DNA of 64,000 nt. It comes from Plantago major. Its lineage: Eukaryota > Streptophyta > Magnoliopsida > Lamiales > Plantaginaceae. The stretch covers positions 166,658 to 230,657 of the forward strand of contig JAIFAC010000049.1 of the NCBI GenBank assembly GCA_026545765.1, written 5' to 3'. Positions 23,001 to 34,310 of this stretch are shown here, one piece after another. How positions within the stretch are numbered: the stretch's first letter is position 1; each line of letters begins with the position of its first letter. The notes under the pieces are model-generated. The model was not told where the DNA came from. It saw only the letters and a list, made by a program, of their open reading frames with translations, and searched no databases. The position numbers and the translations under genes are program-made.

Positions 23001-25557
23001 CTAATGCTGTATTGGGAAGGGGTCCCCAGATTGAAGCTATTGGAAGTGATGGTGCAGATAATAACTCATTCAAGCTTCCATTGAAGTTCAGGTTTGAAGA
23101 TGAAGTACCAAATGTGGTTGAGGAAACGGCATTTGAAGAGGAGATGGACGAGCTCATGAATGATTTCGACATGGCCTTGGAAATGAGAAGCCAACAGGAA
23201 TCTCCCCGATCTACCCCTCATGTGAGTACAATTAATTAACGCCATTGTCATTTTCTTTCAATCCTAAACATATGTATAGTGTTTGTATATTGATTCTTGC
23301 GATGACCGATTCCATTGAAATTTTGTGTCCCTAGGTTAATCTTGTAGAGGAGAGTTCTAATGCTGATGAACCTCAAGAAGTCAAATGTCGCAGAGGGGAG
23401 CATGATTGGATTTTACGAGAAGATGAGGGGCTAATATGTTCTTACTGCTTTTCTGTGGCGCTTGGTCCAAAAGACATATTGCCTCAGTGGGTAAGTTTGG
23501 CATCTTACTATGTTGCGTCAATAGGTGCATTAGATATGGTGTTGTGCAAAAAATTAACACATTTACATACACTAGTCTTAAGGTTAGGCTCTCCATTCAC
23601 TGCCAGGTGAACTTATTATTCTTGATGCTGAAATGATGTGTTCATTGTTATTAGGCAAAAAAAGCTCTCAGGCAATCAGAAAGGAAAATACCATCTCATC
23701 GTGAGGAGCTTCCAAGGATTGATGATCACAATGGCAATGAGTTTCCGGTAAATCAGTGTTCAGAAAATAAACATTTTGCTCCCCAGAAAATTCCAGGTGA
23801 TGAGCCTAATATTCTTGGTCATGGAACTGTTTGGAGCCTCACACCTGGTGTGAGAGAAACTATGTACAAACATCAGCAACGAGGCTTTGAATTTCTGTGG
23901 AAAAACTTGGCTGGAAGCATTAATTTGCCAGAACTGAAGAACAACACTGAACTCGATGATCAAGTGGGTGGATGCATAATCTCTCATGCCCCAGGAACTG
24001 GTAAGACTCGCTTGACCATTGTCTTCATCGAGACATACTTAAAAATGTTTCCATATTGTCGACCAGTGATTATAACTCCAGCCAGTACAGTTCTGAACTG
24101 GCAAGAGGAGTTCAAAAAGTGGAATTTCAGTTTTCCATTCTATAACCTGAGTAATCCACGTCTAGTGGGCAACGAGAGTGAGGCTGTTTTAAAAGCTGTG
24201 GGCTATCCGACGAACAAACTAGATTCCGATGCCATACGTTGGGTTAAAATCTATTCATGGGCTAACCAACCAAGCATTTTGGGTCTTAGTTATTCATTAT
24301 TCGAAATGTTGGCTGCTGAGAAGGACGACACGAAGAAGACTACAAGGGTGAAAAGTACTGTATTAGATTACAGGGAAACACTTCTTGAGAAACCTGGACT
24401 TGTTGTTATGGATGAAGGACATTATCCCAGGAATAAAAGGAGCAACATCTGGAATGCACTTGGAAAACTCAGGACAGAAAAACGGGTGATACTTTCTGGA
24501 ACTCCATTTCAGAACAATATTGAGGAACTCTTCAACACTTTACGTCTTGTCAGACCTGGCATTGCTGATGGACTTGCAAAAGAGAAATCATCACCAGATT
24601 ATGATATACTGAAGAAACTTAATGTTGCCATGTCTCCCTTTGTCAATGTGTATAAAGATACCATTCTTCGCGAAAGTCTTCCAGGGTTAAGGGAGTGTGT
24701 TATTGTTCTGAAACCTGAATGCCTACAAAAGAGATTAATCGAGACATTAGATGTGCAGTCAGGAGGAACCTTTAAGTCCGAATTCAATATGGCATTGCTA
24801 TCTGTGCATCCTTCTCTATTCGAACATTGTGATCAAACTAAACAACTTGATGCTGATCTGATTCATTTGGCAGAGGCTTCGAAGCTAAATCCAAACGATA
24901 GTGCCAAGACAAAATTCATTATGGAGCTTCTGCGCCTTACTCAGACAATGAATGAGAAGGTACTAATATTTAGTCAATACATTTTTCCCCTGAAACTAAT
25001 AAAGGAACAGTTGGGACATGTTTTCGGTTGGGCAGTTGATAAGCATATTTTTCATTTGGAAAGCAAGCTTGACCATAATCAGAGGCAGAAAATGATTAAC
25101 ACTTTCAACGATCCTGTTAGCGATGCCAGAGTAATGCTAGCATCGATTAAATGTTGTTCCGAAGGGATTAGCTTGGTTGGGGCGTCCAGGGTAGTTCTGT
25201 TGGATGTCGCTTGAATCCTCGTTGAAAGACAAGCTATATGTCGTGCCTATAGGCTAGGTCAGAAGAAGTTTGTTTATGCATACCACCTTGTCACCTCTGG
25301 CACAAACGAGAGCAAGAAATATTGTCAGCAAGCGGCCAAGGAGAGACTGTCGGAGCTATTATTCTCTTCTTCGTCAGAAGAATGTGATAAGTCGAAGACA
25401 CAAGCTGCTTTTGCTGGTACTGAAGATCCGATCTTAGAAGCCATGTTTGGTCAGTCAAAATTGACACCTATGTTTGAGAAAATTATTCATCAGACGAAGG
25501 AAACTGATCACTTGATCCATGACTTGGCACTAAATCCTGATGATCCTACTATATAAA
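19380..25557 (+). CDS. CLSY: CLASSY 3/4-like SNF2 chromatin remodeller (disrupted reading frame)
   Basis: CLASSY proteins are plant SNF2-family ATPases that help recruit RNA polymerase IV for siRNA-directed DNA methylation in the nucleus (family knowledge). Gene model from GT-AG sites and frame: exons about 19380-19613 (end uncertain), 20159-20321, 20540-20611, 21644-21715, 22226-22405, 22504-23221, 23335-23490, 23655-25557. The N-terminal exons code for a serine-, lysine- and acid-rich, probably disordered region; the last two carry the zinc-binding and helicase parts. Introns between 20321 and 22504 are all phase 1. HAPGTGKTRLTIVF, FLWKNLAGS and ILSGTPFQNN resemble CLSY3/4 more than CLSY1/2. 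Two problems: a net one-base loss in exon 22504-23221 (between about 22884 and 22970) and a TGA at 25212-25214. Either could be assembly error; if real, this is a pseudogene. Confidence 0.85.
20003..20066 (+). repeat. Compound microsatellite (CA)n(TA)n(GA)n
   Basis: Uninterrupted AC dinucleotides from about 20003 to 20034, AT from 20034 to 20051 and AG from 20052 to 20066, in the intron between exons 2 and 3 of the CLASSY-like gene. Confidence 0.95.
20159..22405 (+). CDS. CLASSY-like gene, small exons 3 to 6
   Basis: Four short exons: 20159-20321, 20540-20611, 21644-21715 and 22226-22405. All donors leave phase 1 (G|GT), and exons 4 and 5 are both exactly 72 bp and exon 6 is 180 bp. The translated text is serine- and acid-rich with no domain (for example YKISSSDEAPNDSEK, HILLSSSNG, EMPNSSPDEG). 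Because exons 4 to 6 are phase-symmetric, skipping any of them keeps the frame. Regions like this in CLASSY proteins are poorly conserved. Confidence 0.65.
22504..23221 (+). CDS. CLASSY-like gene, exon 7 (with frameshift)
   Basis: Begins after TTGTAG and joins exon 6 in phase 1 (D-FLYNDTDRDFVQKVIEEC). The first frame stays open to about 22970. The second part, IQKKVVFMKPNEVSRIL to MDELMNDFDMALEMRS, is in the frame that splices at CAT|GTGAGT (23221/23222) to the next exon. The change from the first to the second frame needs a net loss of one base between about 22884 and 22970. The acidic FRFEDEVPNVVEETAFEEEMDELMNDFDMAL segment just before the zinc-binding exon is as expected in CLASSY proteins. 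Confidence 0.65.
23335..23490 (+). CDS. CLASSY-like gene, exon 8 (CxxxxH...CxxC segment)
   Basis: 156 bp flanked by GTCCCTAG and GTAAGT, phase 0 at the 3' side. It reads KCRRGEHDWILREDEG then LICSYC, the cysteine/histidine pattern that precedes the ATPase domain in CLASSY and related DRD1-type proteins, and ends with LGPKDILPQW. Confidence 0.8.
23655..25557 (+). CDS. CLASSY-like gene, last exon: SNF2 ATPase/helicase domain
   Basis: About 634 codons after an acceptor at 23654, ending TAA at 25557. Motifs in order: Walker A APGTGKTRL (about 24000), ITPASTVLNW, DEGH box (VMDEGHYPRN; the family usually has T in place of Y), motif III ILSGTPFQNN, then in the C-terminal lobe KVLIFSQYIFPLKLI, SEGISLVGASRVVLLDV, and ERQAICRAYRLGQKK. 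Between the last two, the family reads VWNPSVERQ; here there is A-stop-ILVERQ. The frame before and after is the same, and three single-base losses from doublets within about 12 bases would explain it. The tail ends with LDPD-like LNPDDPTI. Confidence 0.88.
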
Positions 25558-25861
25558 CTTCTTTTTCAGGTACATCTATATAAACTTGTTTATCACTTGG
25601 AGTGTATATAATAATGATTTTCTATGCTTAGCACTATCTTATGCTATTTCTTTCACTGATTCATGCATTTCTTATTGTTATTCAGATGCCTAACAAGGCT
25701 ACATTTGCTCGCTAGCTGCTGACCCTGGTTGTTGATACTGAAGAATGAAGATGCAAGTTTCCTTATTCTTTTCTTGTCCAACCAGTCAACAATTGTATCA
25801 TGTTTGTCTCTCTACAGTGTTACCTACCTCTTTATCTTTGAACTCCTACTTTATTACCTAT
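25558..25861 (+). other. 3' flank / 3' UTR of the CLASSY-like gene
   Basis: AT-rich, no ORF. A TATTCAGATGCC acceptor-like site near 25675-25690 could mark a UTR intron. No single clear polyadenylation signal stands out. Confidence 0.4.
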
Positions 25862-26013
25862 GTAAGATCCCGAAATTTATTTGACTCGCTTATTGTATTA
25901 ATTTCAATGTGAAATATTAATTGACTTCAGTTGATACTCGAATTTTAGTCATTACTATTTTTATGGATTGATAATTTGAGATTGTGAATTTTATTAAATT
26001 GATTTGATTCGTA
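25862..26013 (+). repeat. Possible 5' fragment of a family-L LTR
   Basis: Starts TGTAAGATCCCGAAATTTAT, close to the TGTAAAATCCCTAAATTTTG and TGTAAAATTCGAAATTTTTG starts of the LTRs at 28341 and 37163. It keeps a TTGACTTxAGTTGAT segment present at 28409-28424. It then ends at a small inverted-repeat element. Weak but plausible. Confidence 0.4.
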
Positions 26014-26111
26014 AAACCTCTATAAATTAATAATGTTAATCAGATATTTTATTAATTTAATGAGATATTATTATATCGATAAATTAATAATTTATTAATT
26101 TAAAGAGGTTT
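26014..26111. mobile_element. Short palindromic MITE-like element
   Basis: Terminal inverted repeats of 20 bp: AAACCTCTATAAATTAATAA (26014-26033) against TTATTAATTTAAAGAGGTTT (26092-26111), one mismatch. The interior repeats the TTATTAATTT/AAATTAATAA words, so the whole 98 bp can fold. No coding capacity. The superfamily is not determined. Confidence 0.6.
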
Positions 26112-26604
26112 CATGACTTCAAAAATTCAACCATGTGATGCTGGGATAATTAGAGACCCAAATAAGAGGTTTAAACTATTGGGATAATGATGGGATAACA
26201 TTATTAAAGAGGTTTAATAATGTTGGATTTGATTCGGGTGAAAACCCAAATAAGAGTATTACTAAATTAAAGTATTGGATGATTAGAGCTGTTGAGGACT
26301 TTATATGTATATATTAGGCCCAACAATTCCTAAAAACGTCTAATGACGCTTTTGCAAATTTCTAATCCGGTTTTTGAAATTGGAAATTACAAAATTACCC
26401 TTATACACATGTCATTGTTCTATCACATGTAATTTGTTTCTCTCTTACAGTGGGCATTTTACCTCCTCTCTATGCAAGAAGGGCTGGTCAGTTTGTAATG
26501 AGGGCATTTCTGATGTTGAGTGCATACATGCGAATTCGGGTCAAATTAAACAACTTGAGACCCTCAAACGATTATGAGTTAAGTGTGTTATTGGTGAGTC
26601 CATT

Positions 26605-26922
26605 TTGGTGACCTTCATGTATGAACGGTTACCGAATTTTTGTTATAGGTGCGGTATAATCGTCCATCTTTTAAAAGATTGCAGAATTCAATTCGACATT
26701 GAAGCAACAAGCGATGGTCCGGGAGAGGAGACCCTGGAATGGGTAGATTGGCTACGTGCTACTTTTTCAAATTCCAAGAAAAATCGGCTTATTGGAGGAA
26801 CACCGGAGTTAAACTTTGGTCAGAGGACCGGAAAAAATCTTAGGCGATTGACAATAATCCAATGGGAGCTCAAGTTGGAAACCAATAAGGTTCGTAGTTT
26901 GTTACTCATTCAAGTGCATTGA
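26605..26922 (+). pseudogene. LINE ORF1 zinc-knuckle region, copy 1
   Basis: Open for 105 codons. MYERLPNFCYRCGIIVHLLKDC matches the CCHC (CX2CX4HX4C) knuckle of plant LINE ORF1 proteins, which normally read YERLPxFCYxCGxxGHxxxxC. The upstream RIRVKL text just before it (26535-26550, other frame) is the end of the DUF4283-type domain. ORF1 binds the LINE RNA. Confidence 0.7.
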
Positions 26923-27482
26923 TTGGTCAATAATGAGGATGTTGGTCAGTTAGCATCTGATACGGAAGGAATTCAAAAATCAATCCCACTTTCTCCTCAA
27001 TCCCTTGAACCTACCATATTATCCCAACCAAAAGGCCATTACATGGTCAAGATTTTACTCAACTTCACTCAAGCAATAAGGCTCTGTTCTCTTCATCTGG
27101 AAATTCATTAATTTTAATTTTTGAGATCCATTCAATTCAGTTCAGTTATGTTCAGTTCTGCTTATATTTTATTCTACAATTCAGTTTAGTTACTTCAATG
27201 GGATAACATGAAACTCCAATACCTTAACTGATCCCTTACCAAATTTTCAATTTCAATTTTCCTGTTTTAAACCAAAACACTACCCTGACAAATAACATTA
27301 ATGCTACTACTGGACACATTGTGAGCCCAGTTGACCTCCCCCAAGCTCCACTCCAAAATAACTTACCATACTCCTCTCCCCATAACCCAATTATCTTTGG
27401 CCCATTAGTAAATAATAACTCCTCTCCAGCCCACACTCATTTACCCCTACCTGCCCCACTCTGAAGCCAAACACAATACAGT

Positions 27483-27671
27483 ATGATTCCTCCACCCAAT
27501 AACCAACATGGCTATCCTAACCAATCACCCCGGTCTAATTACCTGAGTCCAAATCGCTTCCACAACCCCACCCGCAACTACCCTCCCCGTAATCAATGGA
27601 AAAGACGTGCTTCTTACCCAACTAGCTACCGCTACCCTCAACCTATCCGATCCTACACTGAACCAGCCTAA
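27483..27671 (+). pseudogene. Pro/Asn/Tyr-rich LINE ORF1 tail, copy 1
   Basis: 62 codons rich in P, N, Y and R (NRFHNPTRNYPPRN). The equivalent at 51574-51762 differs at only a few bases, a higher identity than the flanking LINE sequence by eye. No domain is recognised; it is a low-complexity linker between the zinc knuckle and the endonuclease ORF. Confidence 0.5.
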
Positions 27672-27830
27672 GAAAAGAAGACGGGCCTCAACCCAAGATA
27701 AAGGGAAAAAAAGCCATCTCGATAACTTCACAAGAAAGGTGAAGGAACATGCGACTCGATGATCGAAAGACCCTTGCTGCTCAAATAAGGGTATTGTGAT
27801 TATGACCTTACACCTCCAGCCCACAGATCA

Positions 27831-28340
27831 AAATGAATTGTATTTCATGGAATACCAAGGCGCGCTGGGGCTTGGATTCAAGAATTAGGAAATTTAATCA
27901 AGGAATCCCACCCCCAATATATTTTCCTAATGGAGACACGTTGGGGGGACAGTGAGGTTGATAATTTGAAATACATGTTCAATTTGTTTGATTTTTTCGG
28001 TAGCTTCTCTTGGTAGATTTGGTGGCTTAGCACTTCTGTGGTCGAAAGACACCATTGTAACGCTCCAAAGTTATTCAAATTTTCATATTGATGCTCATGT
28101 CCAGCTTTGTAATGTGATGAAATTTGGCGTTTTACCGGCTTTTATGTTGAACCGGATGTGGGGTAAAGAAAACGAACTTGGGATCTTTTTAAGGCTTGGT
28201 AATACGCCCTTCAGGGCTTGGCTATGTATGAGGATATGAATTCACATGGTACAACAGGAAAACTTATCCACACACTATTAGAGCCCGCTTAGACAGAGCC
28301 TTCGCTTCACCCCTCAAGGCCATCTCTTCCCACATGCATA
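27831..28340 (+). pseudogene. LINE endonuclease N-terminus, copy 1
   Basis: MNCISWN at 27831 is the usual start of plant L1 endonuclease/RT (MNCIAWNCxGxG). In the neighbouring frame it continues with a IFLMETR-like and LGRFGGLALLWSKD segment, which is typical of the AP-endonuclease fold. At 28340 the frame is cut by a solo LTR. Frame changes are frequent. Confidence 0.7.
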
Positions 28341-30378
28341 TGTAAAATCCCTAAATTTTGAAGGCCAATTTGAATTTGCTTTTGGAGACGTAAATTATTT
28401 GACTTAAGTTGATTTACGATTTTATAAATATTTATTACGGATCAATAAATCGGATTTTGATGATTTAATCAGACGCGACCAAGAGCGCCAATACAGAAAG
28501 TTCAAGTTGGACCCAGGATGAGCCCAACAAGCAAACCCTGAGGTAAAACCGTCTTCTTCTTCCTTTCTTTACACTTCCTGAGTCAGCCTCCAAATCCAAC
28601 ACCAAGCTCCGCCAGTTTATCCCTCATCCACGCCACCGATCTTCCTTCTTCCTTCCGATGCGAATAAAATCGAGTAGTGTTGTGATTATCGAACTGAGAT
28701 TGGTGTATCGCGACATGGAAAGAAGAGGACGAATTTACAATTCGATTTGGACTGATTCGTGTAGTTTTGGGACTGTTACTCATCGATTTGAATGGAGGGA
28801 TTGAAGGTTATACGATTGCTGTAACCTTGGCCTTTATTCGGAGTCGATTGTTTGGATTTAGGGAGTTTTGGATTTTAGCAGGGTCGATTTTGTGGTTTTC
28901 TTAAAGTTAAAACCCGTGCTTTTTGGCATTTGAATGAGCTAGGGACCTACTACGCAAATTGACGAGTTTTGGCTTATTTCAGTTTTGCCCCAGCCACCCG
29001 AAATGCCTATTTTGCCCCTGACCTTTCACTTAAATTACAGAATCTGCCATTGATTGAATATATTAATATTCTGCCTGATTACAAGCAATGTGGTTTCTAG
29101 CTCAGTTGGATTGGTTGCGAGTTTATTATGCAATTGGTCAATGTTTCGAACCTTATGTATCTTTTTATTCCAGCCTATATTTCGACCCGTTTAAATTACC
29201 CTTTTTTTTTGCCCCTGAACGTTATAGAATCATAATTACCCCCTTCTATATTTTTATCCTATTTTTCCTAGCTCCAGAAAATTACCGTTTTGCCCTTGTT
29301 ACCCTATTTCCTCAATATCGGCCTATAAAATCGTAGTAAAGACGAGATGGAGTTTGTAAGCGGTGCTTTGGAGAATTTAAGGTTCAAGGTGACTTTGGAG
29401 GATTCGACATGCAAGATAATGGATGGTTTTTTGGATTATTTAAACTGAACATGGATTCGTTTCTCCTTTGAGGTAAGGGGTTTTTTTGACACTTTTGCTT
29501 TTATTTTCCGATATAAAATGTATATATGTATAGTTTTCAATTGACAAACAACTTGTGGTTATAATATCAAGTAATGGGACTTGGTATAATAGTCTATTTG
29601 AAAAAAAGGATCAAGTATGTGAATTCCCAAAAGTATGTTTTATGATACATGTGATGTGTGAAAATTATGTTTATGTACATGGAGATAAAATATGTTTTGG
29701 CCTCGCTTTTTACGCCTCAGATCGACCTCTTATGAGGGTTTGTTGGCATAGAAGTATACTTCCTATTGTTTGCTGTTCCTTTCCGCGGGGGAACCTACTA
29801 TTATTGTTTCCTGTTTAGGAAACCTACTGTTTGTGTTTCCTTTCGGGGAAACCTACTGTTGTTGTTATTTATGCCATCTTCCCTGCCACAGGATCTAATA
29901 GTGGCCTAGTGTAAAATCTGATTGAGTTAAACTACTGTCTTACTGTTTTGTGAAAGTACTCCATGTTCTGATTTTGGATATGTGAATTGTTATCGTGTGT
30001 ATATGTGTGTATCTTTGAAACTCTGCTTGATCCGGTAGAAGTGTCAATGAGGCTCACCCTTACACCCCCCTTTCAGATATTTAGTAAGTGAAGTGACACT
30101 AGATGGTACAGTAGAGTGGAACCCGGTAGACAGATGGCGGATCTTGTGAAGACTTTTAGTAGTCAGCGCATTCGAAGTTTTGTATCAATATGATGATTTA
30201 TACCGAGGTTGTTATGTATTGGGGACTTGTAAGTACTTTTGTATTTGGAATTTTAGACGCCCGTTGTTTACCACTCGAGATTATTTCATGTATTTGAGGA
30301 TTAAAGTAGTTTGGCTCAAGTGAGCCCATCTTACGATAGACGGCCGGTCACCAAAGTGATTTGGTTTTGGGCGTGATA
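28341..30378 (+). repeat. Solo LTR of family L, inserted in LINE copy 1
   Basis: About 2.04 kb, TGTAAAATCC...GGGCGTGATA (the last CA mutated to TA). The uninterrupted LINE copy 2 (52436-52460) reads CCCACACGCGACAGTACTCC, so the insertion lies at the CGACA; right of the LTR CGACA is kept, left of it a degenerate CATA. It contains the conserved GCTCACCCTTACACCCCC block (30051) and a GACGGCCGGTCA...TTGGTTTTGGG end. Confidence 0.85.
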
Positions 30379-30890
30379 CGACAAAGATTTCCATCTCCAT
30401 TGTCGAAATTCCGACCACAACCCAATCAAAGTTACCTTCGACAGTGCTCAACAATCCCAATGTTGACGTCGATCGAGCTTAAAATTCAAGTCAATGTGGA
30501 TCATACACGATGATTGTGGCAAGCTTATCACGACATGGGATAAAAATTCCAATTTCGGAATCGATCGAAGTCGCAAATCGGGTCTTGAATTGGGGAAAAG
30601 CAAATTCGGTAGGTTAGTGCGAAATCAAACGATCAACCTCGATTGAAAGAATTGAGGGACGGGACCATCTCAGATTCTACTAAGGAGGAGGAAACAACAG
30701 TGAAACGTCAATTCGAAGAAGTTTTGGAACGGGAAAATGAAATGTGGAAATAGAGAGCCAAAGCATAGTGGTTTCAAGAAGGGGATCGAAACACACACTT
30801 CTTCCATAGTCGAGTGTCACAGCGTTTGGCAAAGAATGAAATTCGGGACCTAAAAGATAGTGAAGGTACTTTACGCACGTAATGAAGCCG
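30379..30890 (+). pseudogene. LINE endonuclease-RT linker, copy 1
   Basis: In broken frames reads ...LRDGTISDSTKEEETTVKRQFEEVLE and then W-QEGDRNTHFFHSRVSQR, the well-known (W)xxEGDxNTxFFH stretch just before RT in plant LINEs. The copy-2 counterpart is 52440-52960. It is cut at 30890 by a CACTA-type element. Confidence 0.75.
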
Positions 30891-32036
30891 CACTACAAGA
30901 ATTTCTGTAACGGACGGAAAATCACGTCAGAGCGACGGATCGCGATCAAGACGGATAAACGTTATCCGTCCGTCGCTCCGCGCGTGGACCAAAATTTAAA
31001 AAAAAAAAAAAATTTAGTGATGGATAGATCTATGCGTCGCTAAATTTAGCGACGGATAGATCTATTCGTCGCTATATAGCCCGAAAAAAAAAAAATAAAA
31101 AACGTTAGCGACGGATAGATCTATTCGTCGCTAGATCTATCCGTCGCTAAAAGCCTAAAAAAAATAATATAACTCCTCCACCACCTCCTTCTCCTCCATT
31201 TCTCCTCTACTCCTCCTCCCACCACCACTTCTCCTCCATTTCTCCTCTCCTCCTCCTCCCACCACCACCTTTCTACTCCCACCACCACCATCCTCCACCA
31301 CCACCACCATCCTCCACCACCTCCTTTCCTCCACCACCTCTCCTCCATTTCTCTTCTCCTCCTCCTCCACCACCATCTCCTCCACCACCACCACCACCTC
31401 TCTCCTCCCACCACCACCGCACCACCACCCTGCCACCACCACCACCTTTCCCCCTCCCACCACCACCCTGCCACCACCACCACCACCGCACCACCACCCT
31501 GCCACCACCACCACCTTTCCTCCTCCACCACCACCACCACCGCACCACCACCACCACCCTGCCACCACCACTGCCACCACCGCACCACCACTGCCACCAC
31601 CGCACCACCTTTCTCCTCCCACCACCACCGCACTGCATTTAATACAAATTGATATTTAATATAAAAATTAATACAAATTAATCCGATATTTAATACAAAT
31701 CAATATATCGATACGAATACAAATTGATACGATTAATCCGTATAATTAATATAAAAATTGAATATGATTTTATTTTTTTTTTAAAAATAGCAATGGGGCG
31801 ACGGATAGATCTACCCGTCGCCCCATGTGGCGACGGATAGATCTATCCGTCGCCAATAATCAATTTAAAAAAAAAAAGGTCAAAAATGATAATCCGTCGC
31901 AAATTGGACGACGGATTATTATCCGTCGCCACAGCTCCAGTGGGGCGACGGGATTTCTATCCGTCGCCAGAGTTGGGCGGATAGTTGGTCTCAGAGCGAC
32001 GATCTATCCGCCGCCATCGACTGCATTTTTGTAGTG
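30891..32036. mobile_element. CACTA-type (En/Spm) miniature element
   Basis: 1146 bp with termini CACTACAAGAATTTC... and ...TTTTTGTAGTG, the inverted repeat of CACTA transposons. Sub-terminal regions carry many copies, in both directions, of a GCGACGGAT / ATCCGTCGC word (about 30935-31155 and 31798-32015), several joined as palindromes around AGATCT. Sub-terminal repeats of this kind bind the CACTA transposase (family knowledge). The middle (31165-31635) is a CCACCA-type low-complexity tract, with no transposase gene. It is inserted in LINE copy 1; I do not see a clean 3-bp target duplication. Confidence 0.85.
31165..31635. repeat. CCACCA/CTCCTC low-complexity tract inside the CACTA element
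   Basis: About 470 bp of pyrimidine-rich trinucleotide-like sequence (CCACCACCA, TCCTCCTCC, CTGCCACCACC). All frames on the minus strand are open here (Trp/Gly/Val runs), which is a composition effect and not a gene. Confidence 0.9.
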
Positions 32037-32530
32037 GTGGAGAGATTGATGTTATTTTCGTGATATCTTCAAATCCATTCATCCATCAATTGAATCCATA
32101 GAAACCGCCCGGAATTTATGGTGTCAAGGTGGACGATGAATTCAATCAGGAACTCGGGGCACCCTACTCCGCCGAGGAGGTAAAAACTTCTCTCTTTCAA
32201 ATGTTTCCTCTTAAGTCCTCGCCCGATGGATTTCTTCTTTTTTTTTCTAGAAATATTGGAACATTGTTGGTCTTTCTGTTGTCAATTGTTGTCTGAATTT
32301 GCTGAATAGAGGGGTTTTAGATGCTAAGCTAAATTATACAAATATTGTGTTGATTCCTAAGTGCTCTAACCCTGACCTTATCACCCAGTTTCGTCCCATT
32401 AGTCTTAGTAACGTGGTCTACAAAATTGCTTCGAAATGCAATACTAATCGGTTGAAACCTCATATGAATTCCTTAATAAATGAGACACATTCCGCTTTCA
32501 TTCTCAAGGCAGATTTATTACGTATAACGT
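32037..32530 (+). pseudogene. LINE reverse transcriptase, first part, copy 1
   Basis: The open piece starting at 32299 reads VLDAKLNYTNIVLIPK, then FRPISLSNVVYKIASK, N-RLKPHMNSLI and THSAFI, the standard fingers region of plant LINE RT (LIPKxxxP, FRPISLCNVxYKxIxK). It stops at 32530 where a solo LTR is inserted. Copy 2 lacks this whole region. Confidence 0.85.
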
Positions 32531-33952
<1,422 letters not shown>

Positions 33953-34310
33953 ACGTCCTTGTGTCTTATGAAATCAATCATTATTTGAAGTGCAAGATTA
34001 AAGGCAAAGCTGATTACTTAGCTTTGAAACTTGATGTTAGTAAACCTTTTAACCGAGTTGAGTGGTGCTTTTTAGAGTGTGTCTTAACCAATTAGGATTC
34101 CCCCCTGTTGATACCGTTATGTTATGTGTTCGCTCGGTTTCTTATTCTGTGATTTTGAATGGGTGTCAGTTTGTTAATTTTAGTCCGGAGTGAGGCGTTC
34201 GCCAAGGCGACCCTCTTTCCCCTTTTCTTTTTCTCTCTTGTACTAAAGTTCTTTGTTCCCTGTTTGATGGCACTGTGGATAGAGGTGAATTAAAAGGTGT
34301 GAAAGTGAGC
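33953..34310 (+). pseudogene. LINE reverse transcriptase, palm part, copy 1
   Basis: Reads NVLVSYEINHYLKCKIKGKA, then LALKLDVSKPFNRVEW, the palm motif A region (KLDxSKAYDRVEW, here with N for D). Further on, frames change and reach FAKATLFPLFFF, a degraded RQGDPLSPFLF. It is cut at 34310 by the permuted CLASSY segment. Confidence 0.8.

Noticed and set aside
26112..26370. Second inverted-repeat element around AAGAGGTTTAA words
   Set aside because: Several short AAGAGGTTT and AACCCAAATAAGAG repeats occur, but no pair of ends forms convincing terminal repeats.
31121..31638. Three long overlapping minus-strand ORFs rich in tryptophan, glycine and valine
   Set aside because: They are produced by the CCACCA/CTCCTC low-complexity core of the CACTA element; all three frames are open and none looks like a protein.
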